DNA of 64,000 nt, from NCBI GenBank assembly GCA_015178975.1, contig WHVD01000185.1:88380-152379 (forward strand). Direction: 5' to 3'. The notes beneath the pieces are model-generated. The model worked only from the letters and a program-made list of their open reading frames with translations. It searched no databases and was not told the origin of the DNA. Below are positions 21,543 to 35,387 of the stretch, piece after piece (position 1 is the stretch's first letter; every line of letters starts with the position of its first letter). A program made the translations under genes and the position numbers. The DNA comes from Hysterangium stoloniferum (Eukaryota > Basidiomycota > Agaricomycetes > Hysterangiales > Hysterangiaceae).

Positions 21543-23340
21543 GATGGTCGAAAACTTCTGCGCCAAAGGTCAGTGAATTGGCATGTCACAGTGGTTACTT
21601 TTATATGTGCAACAAAGCTTACATAAGATAAAGGCTTAGGGGCTGCAATAGGGGTTTGCCTTTATCCCTGTTTTCCTCTTTTCTTTTGCAGAGAAGTGTT
21701 TTAAGGAAATGCACGTAGCCAAGTGTCCGTCCATAATACTAGTCGTCAACTGACCAGGAATAAAGATATAAAGATTATCTTGTGAAAATATGTTTTTGCG
21801 TGTGGCTTTACACGCAAGAACTCCCTATGAAATGCATTTATGCACGATAGGAGGTGGACCAGGGGCAGATGACGGACGCCTCCTGACAATACTATAACCC
21901 AGAAATATCTTCCGTCTGCGTATGCCTAAGCTGATTTCTTCCCAGGATTTTTCCACCGTGTCTACTTAACTCTATAGCCTTTCCGGACTTTAATGCCTTC
22001 CCGCGTCTGCGGCCAGCAGTCAATTTGGTTCCGGTAGATCAAAGGTCAATTCACTTGTGTTTTGAACTCTTCGTCGGACTGGCTGTTGACTTCGTCCCTA
22101 ATCCACCTCTCGCATCCAGTTTTCAATACCAGGAGACCTGTAATCCTGGCAGGCTTACCACACAGACACGGCCAACCACAACCGCCACGGCCAACCTCAA
22201 CCGCATTCCGACTATTCCCCTGACCGAGCCCAACTCGAGATGAGACTCAATCAAGATCGCTTTCTCCGTACACCCCTCCCGGCGGATCTAGATCAAGGTT
22301 CCGATTCCTATATAGCAGTTAGAAAAAACACATGTAGGAAGAGGAGAACGACAAAACACGATAATTCTGTCCTGTCCGTTACCGACTGAGTGAGGCTGAT
22401 ACCACAGCCTTACAAGACCTATAGGCCAAAAACCTATTGTTTTCCGGTTCAGGTTTTTTATTCGGAATAGTATAGTCTGTTAGGCCACTTCCCAAGATGG
22501 TACCCATTGTCGGGCTGGCCATATTTCCCCAGTTTGCGCCGAAGCTACTATATGTCCCATTGGATCGCACATATTGCACAATCAGCCCCTTCTTCATGAT
22601 CATAGTTGGCCATTAGGCAAGTTTTGGCTTATTTGGGTTTACCTTTATCTTGATCATGACTGTGGTGCTTGAAACATACCAAAGCACATTGCCTCCCCAC
22701 CTCCGCTTCACACATATCAACGGCGCAGTACACAGGGGATGATTGGTGATCGATAACCTTCTGCGATCTTTTTGAAGTCCACGCTGTACGTTGCCTGGAT
22801 GTATGGTGATGACTTTATTTGAACTTGAAGCAGGCTCCTCCTATCTCCTACATCTTTATCTCTCTTAAACTTACACAGAAGCATAAACTAAATTTGGGGA
22901 TGACCAATTCACTGCAGATAGAAATAAGTACTACCTGTGCGCTGTGGCTGGTGGCACAGGATCTGCAAGCCACTTTTTTGGAAGTCGTATATGTTACAAG
23001 TGGCTCTACTGATATAGCCATTATGACTTTACACTTGTGTCATAAGTCCCTCTACGAATATATCCTCGACACCGAATCATGAAACAGCGCAACAGTGTAC
23101 CCCATTGCAGCCACGACACCCACCAACCATCTCCTCCATTTCAAAGACTTAACAGATGGCGGTATCTATATTAATATATGAATAGCTCTAAAAGGCAACC
23201 TCATAGCATCTTTCTCGTGATAGAAGGGCTTCCTGCCAGTGAGTCATCATGCAGGTGATAATCGGCCTTCTTCCTTCTTTTATAAATTCATCCCAGAGGT
23301 TCCTTGATCAACATCTACCCCCCTTTCTCCACCTTCCACG
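21543..23340. other. Intergenic region between two divergent genes
   Basis: This 1.8-kb gap lies between the ALE1-type gene (minus) and the TPR-SET gene (plus), so it holds both promoters. The open frames at 22025-22243, 22379-22603 and 22819-23082 have no family motifs or splice support. The roughly 80 bp before 23341 are CT-rich, as is usual upstream of basidiomycete starts. Confidence 0.5.
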
Positions 23341-25957
23341 ATGTTTGACGTTGCAAAAGAGATAAAAAAAGTTGAGGATATTGCGATGAAAGAAAAAAAT
23401 CTCTTACCTGCTCCGTTTGTACTGTTATCCCGACAAATTTTTATTGAGACCGCGAAAGAAAGTAGAAGGAGATTCGAAGAAACATTTGCCAAACTTTCTG
23501 CCTCATCGCATTTGACAACCAGGGCCTACGTCGGGACAGAAAAGCACTACAGCGTCGCACCACTGGAAAGTCTTCAGCTCAGTATGCAGCCTTCTCCTTC
23601 TCAAAAATCCTCATTACTGATGTCTATGCACTTCAAGTCACCTTGCGAAAGATGTATGTGCGAAAAATACATCGAGTAAGTGGATACGGTATCCACGTTC
23701 CAATAAAGTTAATTTTCACGAAGGGAAACTATTTTCTTTGTCGGATCATTGTGCCACCCAGTATGTATGATCCTGTATTTGCGTAATTCACGGTGCTTAT
23801 AGTTAACAGAAAGGGGGGTCGCTATTGAAATCGCGGTCGAAGATCCCAACGGAGACGTGGCTTCACTTTCTTTGTATAACTTCCCAACCATGATGAACTC
23901 TGGATTGCAAGAAGTAGACTCTGTATTCCCGGTTGGAACCATTCTAGCCATCCGTGAGCCCTTCCTTAAACAATCATTGATCTCTAATAGTGTGCAATTC
24001 ATGCGAGTCGATTCTCCGACGGACGTGATTTTTATGGATGCGAATGACCACAACCTACAAGACGTTACGTGGAGGTCTGGCCAGCAGGTTCCCAACATGC
24101 CGACCCGTCCTTCAACTGTGGATGGTTGGAAGGAGAAAGGAGATCAGCACTTCCGTTCAAAATATTGGCTCGCGGCTGCAATGTCTTACACCAAGGGGTT
24201 GATTCTGGATAATTCTGCCATATTATTGAAGGCTAACCGAGCTGAAGCGTACTTGAAGCTAGGATATTTCTCAGCTGCAAGGAGGGACGCAGATGACGTG
24301 ATTGCTTCTACTGACAGGAAAGTCATGGTTAAAGCGTTGGGTCGCGCCGGACGCGCAGCTTATTACACTGAGAAATTTGGCGAGGCTCTGGTATACTTTC
24401 AGAAAATTCTTGCGATCGAGGAAGATAACCTTGAAGCAGAAGGTTGGATCTGTCAAACGCAAACTAGGTTAGAAGAACAGACATGCGGCAGATACGATTG
24501 GCCAAGGATATTTCGGGATTCGCAGCAGTTGGCTTCTCTTTCAGATATCGCCTCTTTCGTTGGGCCTGTGAAAGTGGCGACTTTGCCTTCTCGGGGAGGA
24601 GGCAGAGGAATCGTTGCCACCCGCAATATCGAAGTTGGAGAGCTCTTGGTGAGTCATTAAGGGAGGCTATCCATCAAATTTACCTGAATATGAGCAGCTC
24701 GTAGCTAAACCATTTGCATCGGCTTTTAAAGAAGATTTGTCACCTTTTGAAAGTACCCTCGCAATAAATATTTTGACAAGAAGGGCAAGTGGACAATGCT
24801 CATTCGCTACCATATGGCGAACTATCGAGAAAATCTATGGTAATCCAGAGCTGCATAATCAAGTTTTTCATCTTTGCCCTCGTCCTCCATTCGAACCAGC
24901 ATCGACAGAGTACCCTCCCCAGACATCTCACAATATCCATCATCATCCCCTCCAACCAAGCATTGATATTGACGTTTCACTTTTAGAAAGTATATGCAGC
25001 AACAATATGTTCTCACTGGAACCTCTTGGCTATATGGATTTTAAGTCGCCTTGGACTTCTGCTGATCAAGACGTAGATCTACCCTGTGCTTTGTATCTCC
25101 TCCCATCACTCTTCAACCATTCTTGTGTGCCAAATGGAACACGGACATTCTTCAGAGACGTGATGGTTGTTCGTGCAGCTGTTCCCATTCGCCAAGACGA
25201 AGAGATATTCCTCGGTTATATCTCAGACATGAACGCTCGCAAAAGAGATGAGAACCTGTCCCATTATGGGTTCCATTGCACATGTCCACTTTGTGAGGAT
25301 GATTCGAAAGACGGAGAATCTGTTATTCAAAGTAGAGAAGATTTGATGAAAAAAGTAAAAGCTAACGCAGGCAATCCTAAAATATCTTTATCAGCCCGCG
25401 AATTTGACTCAAAAGTCCAGAGGGTTGAAACCTTGATTCAACAGATCTCAGCGACCTACTTGCCAACCCGCCGCACTCCCCGTACAATACTGATGATGGC
25501 GCATCATTTTTTGGTAAACGAGCTCCAAAATCGCGCAGAAACCATGCAGGAACGTTCGCGACATCGCAGAGCCATCAGCGAGGAAATCAAAGCGATAGAA
25601 GCAGGCGGAATCCATGTCATCGACAGAACCATCACGGGGAAAACAGGACCACGGCATTGCCTTCCCATCAGTCAGAACAGCGGACAAGGATCTGGGCTCG
25701 TCAGGATGCTTATGATGATTGCGGTGTCCTTTGCCTCTCTTAATGATGATGTGAGGATGGAAAGATGGCTGCGTGCAGCTTGGTGGTGTGAGTCCTCAAA
25801 CAATCGGATCATCTTCGATGTGTCTGACTGTGGTATTTTAGTGGAAGATGTGAATGTAGGTGGTGGGAGAGAGCTATTCGAGGAGCGCTATAAGGAAATC
25901 CTTAGGGATACAGGGATATCCCTAATTTCTAACAAGATCCCGACGACTCGCAAGTGA
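23341..25957 (+). CDS. TPR and SET domain protein (SMYD-like)
   Basis: This is a predicted protein-lysine methyltransferase with N-terminal TPRs. Exon 1 runs from ATG 23341 to about 23674. The next exon starts after an AAAG acceptor near 23814 and carries the family block IAVEDPNGDVASLSLYN, then FPVGTILAIREP and MRVDSPTDVIFMD. TPR helices follow at about 24120-24450 (WKEKGDQHFRSKYWLAAAMS, then ALGRAGRAAYYTEKFGEALV). The SET part begins at RGIVATRNIEVGELL, is interrupted by intron 24649-24699, and contains NHSCVPNGTRTFF, the S-adenosylmethionine-binding site, then DEEIFLGYI and the post-SET cysteines YGFHCTCPLCEDD. The stop is at 25955-25957. Substrate is unknown. The first intron is long (about 140 nt) and its acceptor was chosen by frame. 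Confidence 0.85.
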
Positions 25958-25987
25958 TGAACCAGGTCTCTCCGTTGCCGTGTGGTG

Positions 25988-26070
25988 TGCCCCCCCCCCC
26001 CCTCACTCTTACGCTCTCGTCTTTAGCTCACCAAATAACTCAAAAACTCAAAAAAAAAAAAAAAAAAAAG
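25988..26070. repeat. Poly-C and poly-A tracts
   Basis: A run of 13 C near 25990 and a run of 19 A near 26050 lie just after the TPR-SET stop codon, in its likely 3' UTR. No gene is visible from here to 26492. Homopolymers of this length are prone to length errors. Confidence 0.85.
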
Positions 26071-26492
26071 GAAAATCGAAGCAAAAGGCTTGTGAATACA
26101 TGCAATTCTGCATCGCCACAACGAATATCAAGTTTTACAAGTAGCGCCTCAGTGTATCAGTCGATATTTGGGAGTAACAAACTTTAATTTAAACATCTGA
26201 CTGAGAAAATGAAAGAATGGTTCATTCGAGGCTATCATTGTAACTTGCTCAAGTTTCAAGTTCACTCTCACCATGAGTTGATATTTAATCACTAGTGTTA
26301 CTATAAGCGATGGGCGTAAATTTCCTTACCATTAGGGTATTAATCACTCATATGAATATGATTGTCGTCGCGTTATAAGTGGATTGTCGTTGAGGCTGAT
26401 AAGCGTGAACTTCTTGAGTCACAAATGGAACGCGACGCGTCCATAAGCACAAACAGCCGCACACATCCTCTTCCCCATCCAATTTTTCAAAG

Positions 26493-27291
26493 ATGGCATT
26501 GCCCTTGACGCTAGCGACATCTTTGACTCCTGCCGAGCTAGAGCTCATAGCCACGGAACAACTTATTGATATTGTACCGTTATTTCGATCAGATAGGATC
26601 AGGCTCATATCAGTATGTGAGGAGCAGCTGTAGGACACGCGTGGATTATTGAGCCTAAGTGCTACTAGGGAACATATGGGCCTTTCAGGCCGCCCACCAA
26701 AACAAGAGTACCACTGTGGTTTGCAACAAATCTCAAGTTGAAGAAAAAATGTCGTTTGGTAGCGCCACCATGGCTATCCGTAGGTACGTGAATATTTGTC
26801 ATTGGAGGGACGTGACGTCTCATCTGAATTTTTGATCAGAGTTTCTCCAAGAAAAACTGATTCAGGAAACATCTGCTGAGGGATTTAGCGTACTACCGTT
26901 ACGATTTGTAGAGATAGGAAAAGTCTTGCTGGATGTGTTAGTCAAACTCTCCGCGTTTGTAGATGTATCTCATTTAACAATACAGGGCGTCTGATGATCT
27001 TCATAATTCTGATAAAATTCGCAACCTACTGAAAGATTTACGAGAGGCACGGCAAGCAAAGAGTCGAGAAGGCCTACGGAAGTTAGATCATGAAATGCTT
27101 GAAGTAAGTTACCTATCGATATCACTACTACGCTCACATCTGAATAACGAAACCTACAGTTACCACACTTATGTTCAATGGAAATTAACGAAATCAGGCC
27201 ATTCTTTGTGAAAGCCATGGATGTGATGGGTAAGATTAAAGCAGATACAATTCCCGAACACTTAGCTAGAGTGTCCCAAGAGATGGAATAA
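26493..27291 (+). CDS. PSF2: GINS complex subunit PSF2
   Basis: Psf2 is part of the GINS tetramer in the CMG replicative helicase. Five exons (26493-26612, 26669-26783, 26840-26936, 26986-27103, 27160-27291) join in frame to 193 residues, the usual length. Motifs include [20 protein letters not shown] at the N-terminus, [28 protein letters not shown], then [20 protein letters not shown] and [20 protein letters not shown]. No disruptions. It shares the 3' side with the convergent channel gene, whose stop is 114 bp away. Confidence 0.95.
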
Positions 27292-27404
27292 CCATTGAGT
27301 ATAAATAGTCTGTATTATGACCAAGATATTGTTCAAGGGATAATTGCCAATGAAAACCCAGCGATCTCCAAACTAAGACGTGTGTACGTAAAATGGGATG
27401 TTTA

Positions 27405-30400
27405 CTAGTTTGCCGCGATCTTCGCAGCTAATTCTTCCACGCGACGCTGCAAGGTGCGAATCTCTTGTAGCAAAGTCTCATCAGATGACTAAGAAGAGGG
27501 AGTTGGTAAATACAGGCATCTCCAAGCTACATGGAAAATATACATACAAGAGAGGTATTGGGAAAATCCTTGATGAGGTCTTTAAACCTAACCTTGGATA
27601 TTTCCAAGCCGTCCTCATCGTCCATCGTTGGGTTTAGTGTTTCTGCGGTTAGTTCGTCAAGTCCAGAATCTCCAAACCAGTTACGAAGATAACCGGATTT
27701 TTTGTCTAGCGATTCGAAGAACGCAAGGACACATAGAGGCAAGAAAAAGATTACAATCATAACATATCTGTTTAACTAAATATAACAAGTAAGTAATGAG
27801 ACAGAGTAGCATAGAATTGCAAACTTTAGCATAGTTCTTTTGAGACAACAAAGGTCTGCAACAAATTAGTATTGATATTACGAATGAGAGAATGCTACTC
27901 ACTCAAATGGAATGACAAAGAGAATTTCAATGAAATTGAAAGGGGGTGGATATACGTATTGATCCGGAGCCCTAATCAACGCAACAGTCTTATTAGCAAA
28001 GAAAGCTAAGTATTCCGCCTCGGCGTCATCCACGACCTATGAATAACAATCAAAACAACCATCGGGATGAAATACGACGAACGCACTGTCTGGTATGCAG
28101 ACGCGAAAAGTGACACTAAGATATTCAACAAAATAACCGTGTTGGCAAAGTTCCAGCTTGAAGATCAATTTTCAGGCATGTTTCTAAGCCAATTACGACT
28201 TCAAATCTTACAAGTAATATAGAATGAGTCCGAACGTGCTAAAATAATTGGATTAGCTATTACGGGTTATGGGTCATCAAGTAAGTTAATTGTTTACTTA
28301 GTCCCGGGCTTCTCAAAATCCGGGGATCTGTAATCAATCTGTTAACACCAACCAAGTATAGTAAATAAATTTACGGACTGGAGGAGGGCTTGTATGAGGC
28401 TGTTGATTAACTAGAGAGAATATAAGATCTTAAGACTGATGGACAACCTAGAGACAAACCACGGTGCCTCGTTCAGTCTCTCCATCACTGTATGGATCTT
28501 AATAATGTGGGCATCAAGTAAAAGCAGAAGGCACCTTGCGTCAAGAGCAATCATGGCCTGCAAAAATCCGGCGAATAAGAGTGCTAAGAGCTGTACACAG
28601 TATATTAGCTACTTGGATAACAAAAAGCGAATGATCGAATTTTACAGCGAAAAATATCGTACTCTCTTGGAGCATACTCCCCACACATATCTGCATTGTA
28701 CCGATGTATCTATCGATATCGTCAGATATAATATCAAACATGTTATCCGTGTACTCACTTCACACCGTCGAAGACAGTGATCAATTCTGTCAAGATATCA
28801 GGAACTCGACACTGACTTGATGGGTGATCACTTACTCATCCTATCAGAGTGAAGATTAGGAATAGTCAGATGATATAAAGTTTGTTACATACCAGATAAG
28901 CGGCGCGACACAGCTCAGAACTTGGAAACTTCTTAGATGCAATGCTCCGTCCGCGTCCTCCGTGAAAATTCCAGCAACTCGGAGCCCAAAGGCCGTCATC
29001 AACAACGCAAGTGTGATAATGGAGATTGATGTCCAAAAATTAATCAATACAGCACGCCAGGTAAAGAGATGGATGTTCATGTACAACTATAATGCCATAG
29101 GTTCAGAGCTTGGAATCATATGGCAAAATACACCGATCCATGCCTTGTAAACCTCTAATAATGGGGCCATCAGTGAAAAAATAGTCACTAGCGCCGGATT
29201 CGCACACCTTCAAAAGTAAACGCGAAAGACATGATATAGAGAATATATTCCCATACATCCATGGATTGGCGACGTGGATCCAAGCGTGCGAGGGGTTGTC
29301 GCACTGCACAAAATTATATGACAGAGCTGGTATATGCTAATTAATACTCACCTGCTTGGGAATAGGTAAGGAGGAAGAATAGCCATATGCAAATGCGGAA
29401 CATATTCTGGTAACTACCGGTGGTATGCATTATAATTCAATGTGAGTAAAATTATCAAGCCCTGTCACAGCATACCGTGGAACAGAGAGACGAGAAGGTT
29501 CAATGTGACCCCAGAAGCCATGTTTCCTAACTTCCTCGAAAGGTACGTCTGTGATACTTCAGGTTAAAAATGTAACAGACATGTTATGGGTGCTCACAAT
29601 CAATGTCATCATTTTTATTATACTTTTGCACCAAATGACCATCCCATAATGATTTCATCACTGTTCTCGTAATCAAAAAAAAAAATTGGGCCGGAAATTT
29701 CGCTGACGCATACCAAGCTGGCTTTCGTTTGAGGACAAAAATATTGTACTTAACCAATCGGATTAGTGCTGCCAGAAACAAAATGACTTGAACGTTGTAA
29801 ACATACCAACGTCGATCAACAGCATATTCTAAAGCACTCGACGGATTACTTGGATCTCCATCAGCTTCAAGATATCTGTATCGAGTACTCATGACTGAGT
29901 TTAACCGGTCAGGACCAATGTTATGCACAATTCGACGAGCCAGCACTTCGCAAGCGGTCGCTAAAGATATATTGAGGTATGGAAAAAAAACTGAAAACAA
30001 ATAAAAAGTTACCTCGTCCCATGTTTTCATCCCAATCAGCTATGTTATTCATTGCATCCCTGGAGGCGTAATGGATTTAACTTGCTAAATGTTTGAGAAG
30101 TATGATTTACCGTACAAAGGTACGTTGGGCACGTAAAAGAGCAAAAGGAAGAGCTTCCAGAAAGTCCCCAGCTGCAGCGGCATAGGCATTGACAACTTGT
30201 ATGTGATATATAAAAGTTAATTATTAAATTATGCAGCAAAATACGCCCAATAACCAACCGCTTTTGCTTATTATCCTACTCGTGGGGTCCTTCAATGAAT
30301 CCACAGATACCTGAACTGGTAAGAGCTCAAGGGTCAATGCACGGACACGTAATACCAATTCTGATGATGAAATGTATAACTTGTCAGTACGCGTTTGACC

Positions 30401-30534
30401 CGCTTTATATGTGACTTCTCACTGTGTATTGTATTTGGAGAGGTTTTTATAGACGTTGTGGACACGAAAGAAGATCGGTCTTGCGATTCCATGGGAATAG
30501 GTAGATCTACTGGTGAGAGAACCAGTGGAACCAT
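27405..30534 (-). CDS. YVC1-like TRP-type calcium channel
   Basis: This is a predicted vacuolar TRP-type cation channel of the Yvc1 family. From the start at 30534 the N-terminal cytoplasmic part reads VRALTLELLPVQVSVDSLKD then PTSRIISK, then AYAAAAGDFLEALPFALLRA, close to fungal Yvc1 proteins. A block at 29584-30030 has ACEVLARRIVHNIGPDRLNS and membrane-span-like stretches. The C-terminal part (27527-27760) has IVIFFLPLCVLAFFESLD then acidic sequence and VRFKDLIKDFPNTS. A last short exon ends in a coiled coil (LLQEIRTLQRRVEELAAKIA) with stop at 27405-27407. Many short exons between 27,900 and 29,500 were seen but not modelled one by one, including a lysine/serine-rich stretch near 28.5 kb. 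The product is probably about 750-800 residues. Confidence 0.8.
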
Positions 30535-30657
30535 TTCGAAATCGTTTAAGCTAGAATTCAGTCACACGCGTGTGACCACTGAATATTGATAGTCACACAA
30601 AGGCTAAGGTCATTTCAATCAATACAAGTTGACGTAGTCCACAATTAACTAGCAGCT

Positions 30658-31356
30658 ATGCCAGTAAGTTTGTTATCCTCATGAGCCTTGTATCCCATTA
30701 ATTAAGTATATTAGGCATATCATTCTGTTTTCAATGAAGTTACAGATATTCGTCTCGTCGGGAACACACCACTTCTGCCCATAAAGAGTCGGATTCGGGG
30801 ACCAGCACCCATGGGTAAGTCTTATCTCGGCCTTTTATCCAGAGAACTGCTTAAAAAATTACATAGCGGAACCTGATGCCGCCGACATCATCGACGAAAC
30901 CATTGACCTTTTTCGTGCCAACTCCCTGTTTCGTAACTTCGAGATTAAAGGGCCAGCAGATCGCCTGCTGATTATCTTCATCCTCTTTATTTCCGACTGT
31001 TTAGCAAAAATTTCTGCATCAAAAGTACCCCCAAATCAATTGGAAGCTTCCAAGATGCTAAACACTTTGGCTGTCGACAGCTTCCCGTTGCCTGGCGACG
31101 CTAACTTTGTTCTGAATGCGCACTATGCAGCACCTGGGAGTCGACCTGACGCGGGTATGCAGTTGCTCTAGTTCATATTAATCAGTTTTCGACTGACATT
31201 CCGTCAGATTACTTGCGTCAATATCTCACACAGGCACGGCAGGAACTTGCTGCACGTTTAGTCGAGCGCCTCTATGCAGATGGTACCGGAAAACCTAGCA
31301 AATGGTGGATGTCATTCACTAAGAGGCGGTTCATGAGCAGAAGTTTGGGGAATTAG
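30658..31356 (+). CDS. ARC18: Arp2/3 complex subunit 3 (ARPC3)
   Basis: This subunit of the Arp2/3 complex nucleates branched actin. Four exons (30658-30663, 30715-30814, 30867-31154, 31208-31356) give 180 residues, the normal length. The first coding exon is only six bases, ATGCCA. Family blocks are YHSSFNEVTDIRLVGNTPLL, FRNFEIKGPADRLLIIFILF, FPLPGDANFVLNAHYAAP and the C-terminal KWWMSFTKRRFMSRSLGN. The start lies 123 bp from the start of the divergent channel gene, so the two share a short bidirectional promoter. Confidence 0.95.
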
Positions 31357-31496
31357 AAAGTCTAGGTCAGGACCGCTGTAGGTATACATCAATACTACGT
31401 GTAAACGAAAGCTTGTAATTTTTCTAAAGGGGGCAGAAGCTCTGAAGGACGACTGGTCACGTCCGCTTGAGGAGTTATACAGCTCCTACAATCAGG

Positions 31497-32975
31497 CTAC
31501 TTTTTTTGCCGTCTTCGTTCGTTGGGATTTTTCCGCCCGTGTCCAATGGTCGGCATGTCTCCCTTCCCACTGGTTCTACCCTTACCACCCGCACCAACTG
31601 TGAACATCTCTGGCATCCAGTCGGGGTCCATCCACGGCAACTTGACACCCGTCCCAGTGCTGGTACTAATTGCATTGACCATTTTTTTCTCCTCTTTCTG
31701 TCTACGCCCCTCTGCTCGCCGTTCAGCTCGAACCCACTCAATCTGATCCTCTCGTAGGATGAGGCCAGATCCGGGACCAGACTTGGATGATCCTGGTTTT
31801 GGCGCAGGGATTGAGTACTTCGTTCCACGATTGCGATATTGAAAGTTTTTCTTAAGATGTACCTGGAGTGTTGGCTCTTCGCCTGGAGTCCCCGCTGTTA
31901 CTGTGACTGACGTCCGAAGAAGTGTCGGATTGCCACACGAAGGGCAGAACTTTTTACTCGGATCCTTGCAGATCCTATTGAGGCAAATATGGAAAGACTT
32001 AAGTGGCCTGCGCCGCATCACGCGCTGAGAGAACGCACTTGTAACAAGCATGACACCGCAATACCCAGGTTTTAAGTCGACGAATTCGTTTGCCTTCCAC
32101 TCCAATTAAGTTGAGGCCCATTTGGAGTAAAACATTTTGCATTGCAAAATCTGCAGTTATGCAACCTGCGGCAACTTGAGTATCTTCGTTTGGTTTTTTC
32201 TTGGGTGGTTTTTGTCCATGGCGAGTCGGCTGTGAAGCCTCCCCTTCGGGCAGGAGTTCAAGAGCACGGGATTTATGTAGCGCCACGTTATTGGGAGTAA
32301 TCCATTCCCCTTCACCATCGTCTTCGTCTGAAGGATCATCAAACACGTGAGCAGAATCCTCACTCTCCGACGAAGACAGCTCGGCAGGCTCGGGCAAGTC
32401 GACTTCGGCAGTTGATTCAGATACAGCGGTCCTGTCGGAAGCCAGCAAAGATGCCTCAAGCATATCAGTAGTTGTCTCGATAGCTTCGACATCTTTGTTA
32501 GCTGTAGAAATTGACTGGGAGGACGTGATAGCTTCTTAGCACAACGAATTAGTAAAAGACTGCACTATACCTCGGATTTCGACTCCTTGTGCTGTGATGC
32601 CTTTGCTTCTTCGTCAAAAGTATATGTCAAAGCTAAAACACATAAGTCTGTGGCTGATAGGACGGCGTAGTCTCCAGTTTTCTTTGCAAAAAGTGTCACT
32701 GTTTGGAACTTTATGGGATGGACGTCAATAGATTAAACAGGATGCAGACCTTTGGATATGGCGGCGATATCAGGACTACGGACTTCGATATTCACGCCTG
32801 CTGTTAAAGTTAGATTGTCCAGGTGCTCACGGGCTTTCTTATCCCTAAGCTCCTCTAAGACTTGGGGAACGGTAACATAGCGCTCCGCCAAACCTTTCAA
32901 AGGGGTCAAAGAGAGTAACGGTCCAGCATCGAGAACTAATGTCTTCACTTTGGTCGCTGTAATTTGTGCTTGCAT
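31497..32975 (-). CDS. NOB1: NOB1, 20S pre-rRNA D-site endonuclease
   Basis: Nob1 cleaves 20S pre-rRNA at site D to form mature 18S rRNA. From ATG 32975 the PIN domain reads KVKTLVLDAGPLLSLTPLKG, with the catalytic Asp in LDAGPLL, then VLEELRDKKAREHL, and after an intron FAKKTGDYAVLSATDLCVLA. A long acidic linker follows (32000-32460). The zinc ribbon RCHACYK-ICKDPSKKFCPSCGN is split by an intron near 32030-31985. The C-terminus holds NFQYRNRGTKYSIPAPKPG and a basic tail. Splice phases close cleanly at every junction I checked. Downstream it converges on ARPC3 with 140 bp between stops. Confidence 0.94.
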
Positions 32976-33070
32976 TTCGTGAAAGTTCTTGTATTTCGTG
33001 TCGGAGCACGAAATGCTCGGCTTTTGCCGCAGGTTTTAGACAAAACTTTATATATGCAAATCAAATCAAT

Positions 33071-33178
33071 AGAGAGTATTTGCAACTAATATATATTAGC
33101 AAACTGAATGATGTTCCTAATATGAGCATCGGGAACCAATTCAGTTTGCTAATATTTCATTAGTTGCAAATACTCTCT
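33071..33178. repeat. Foldback element (about 39-bp arms)
   Basis: The left arm 33071-33109 (AGAGAGTATTTGCAACTAAT then ATTAGCAAACTGAAT) is repeated in reverse complement at about 33140-33178, with one short mismatch block, around a 30-bp AT-rich centre. It sits 96 bp upstream of the NOB1 start, in the NOB1/LEU2 shared promoter region. It may be a MITE or solo foldback; no clear target-site duplication was read. Confidence 0.85.
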
Positions 33179-33756
33179 AATTTTATCTATCCTTGATTAT
33201 ACGGTGCTACAATCTCTGAAATGGCCTGCAGGATGATGATGAAGTCTAGTCCTTGCCCACTCCGCCCCTTCCCGTCAATTCGAAGCTTATGGCTTGCTTT
33301 CATGGCTGAAAAGTTCTTAGCAAAGTCTTACACGAGTGTATGTTGCGACGGAAATTAGTTGAACCTCATTAGCTAGTAAGCTTTAGTATGCGCCCAATGC
33401 ATGATATATGCAGTGCAAAAGAATGGCGTCTATAGGCTAAATGCTGTTCGGAGTTTGGCTTCACATTCCTAAAGTAGTGAATTAATGTCGGTCTTGTCGG
33501 CGGCATGTCACTGCGAGGAGAGCTGTGGTAGAGCAGAGATCATAATTTGGTGAAAAGCCGGTCTGTCCTATGGGGTCATGATAGTAATAAGTTTTCGAGG
33601 AGGTACTTATGGTTTGCATGGCGCCAAAAACCGAGCGTCCCGCGCCGTTATAGATACACAACCGCAATTATAGCGGGACTGAGTTTGAATCGCGAAAAAC
33701 ATTAATAGTCAGATTTGGTGCCAGAGAAGACTTACCCTCCCCACATTGCCTACTCC
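33179..33756. promoter_or_regulatory. Divergent intergenic region, NOB1 / 3-IPM dehydrogenase
   Basis: This 580-bp gap has no supported gene. It contains the presumed promoter of the leucine-pathway gene. I looked for a Leu3-type CCGGNNCCGG site and did not see a perfect one. Confidence 0.5.
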
Positions 33757-35104
<1,348 letters not shown>

Positions 35105-35387
35105 ATCAAAACAATCCACAATTAAATACACTTCTTGATGTTTTCATACTAACTTCACTTTTCGGGTTGGGGTATTTACATTATCTTCCTGTACGTACCA
35201 CGTGACTGGTTCACGCGTTTGTCACGTGCATTTCCTGCTGTCCAGGACAACAAGGTAACTTCGACTTGACAAGGTCAGACTCATCCTGGACGTCCTACTA
35301 CAATACGCCCCTCATAGGATCACGATCAAAATTTCATTGCTTATCTCACATAGCATTGCCCCAACACTTTTGGTTATTTGCATTCTT

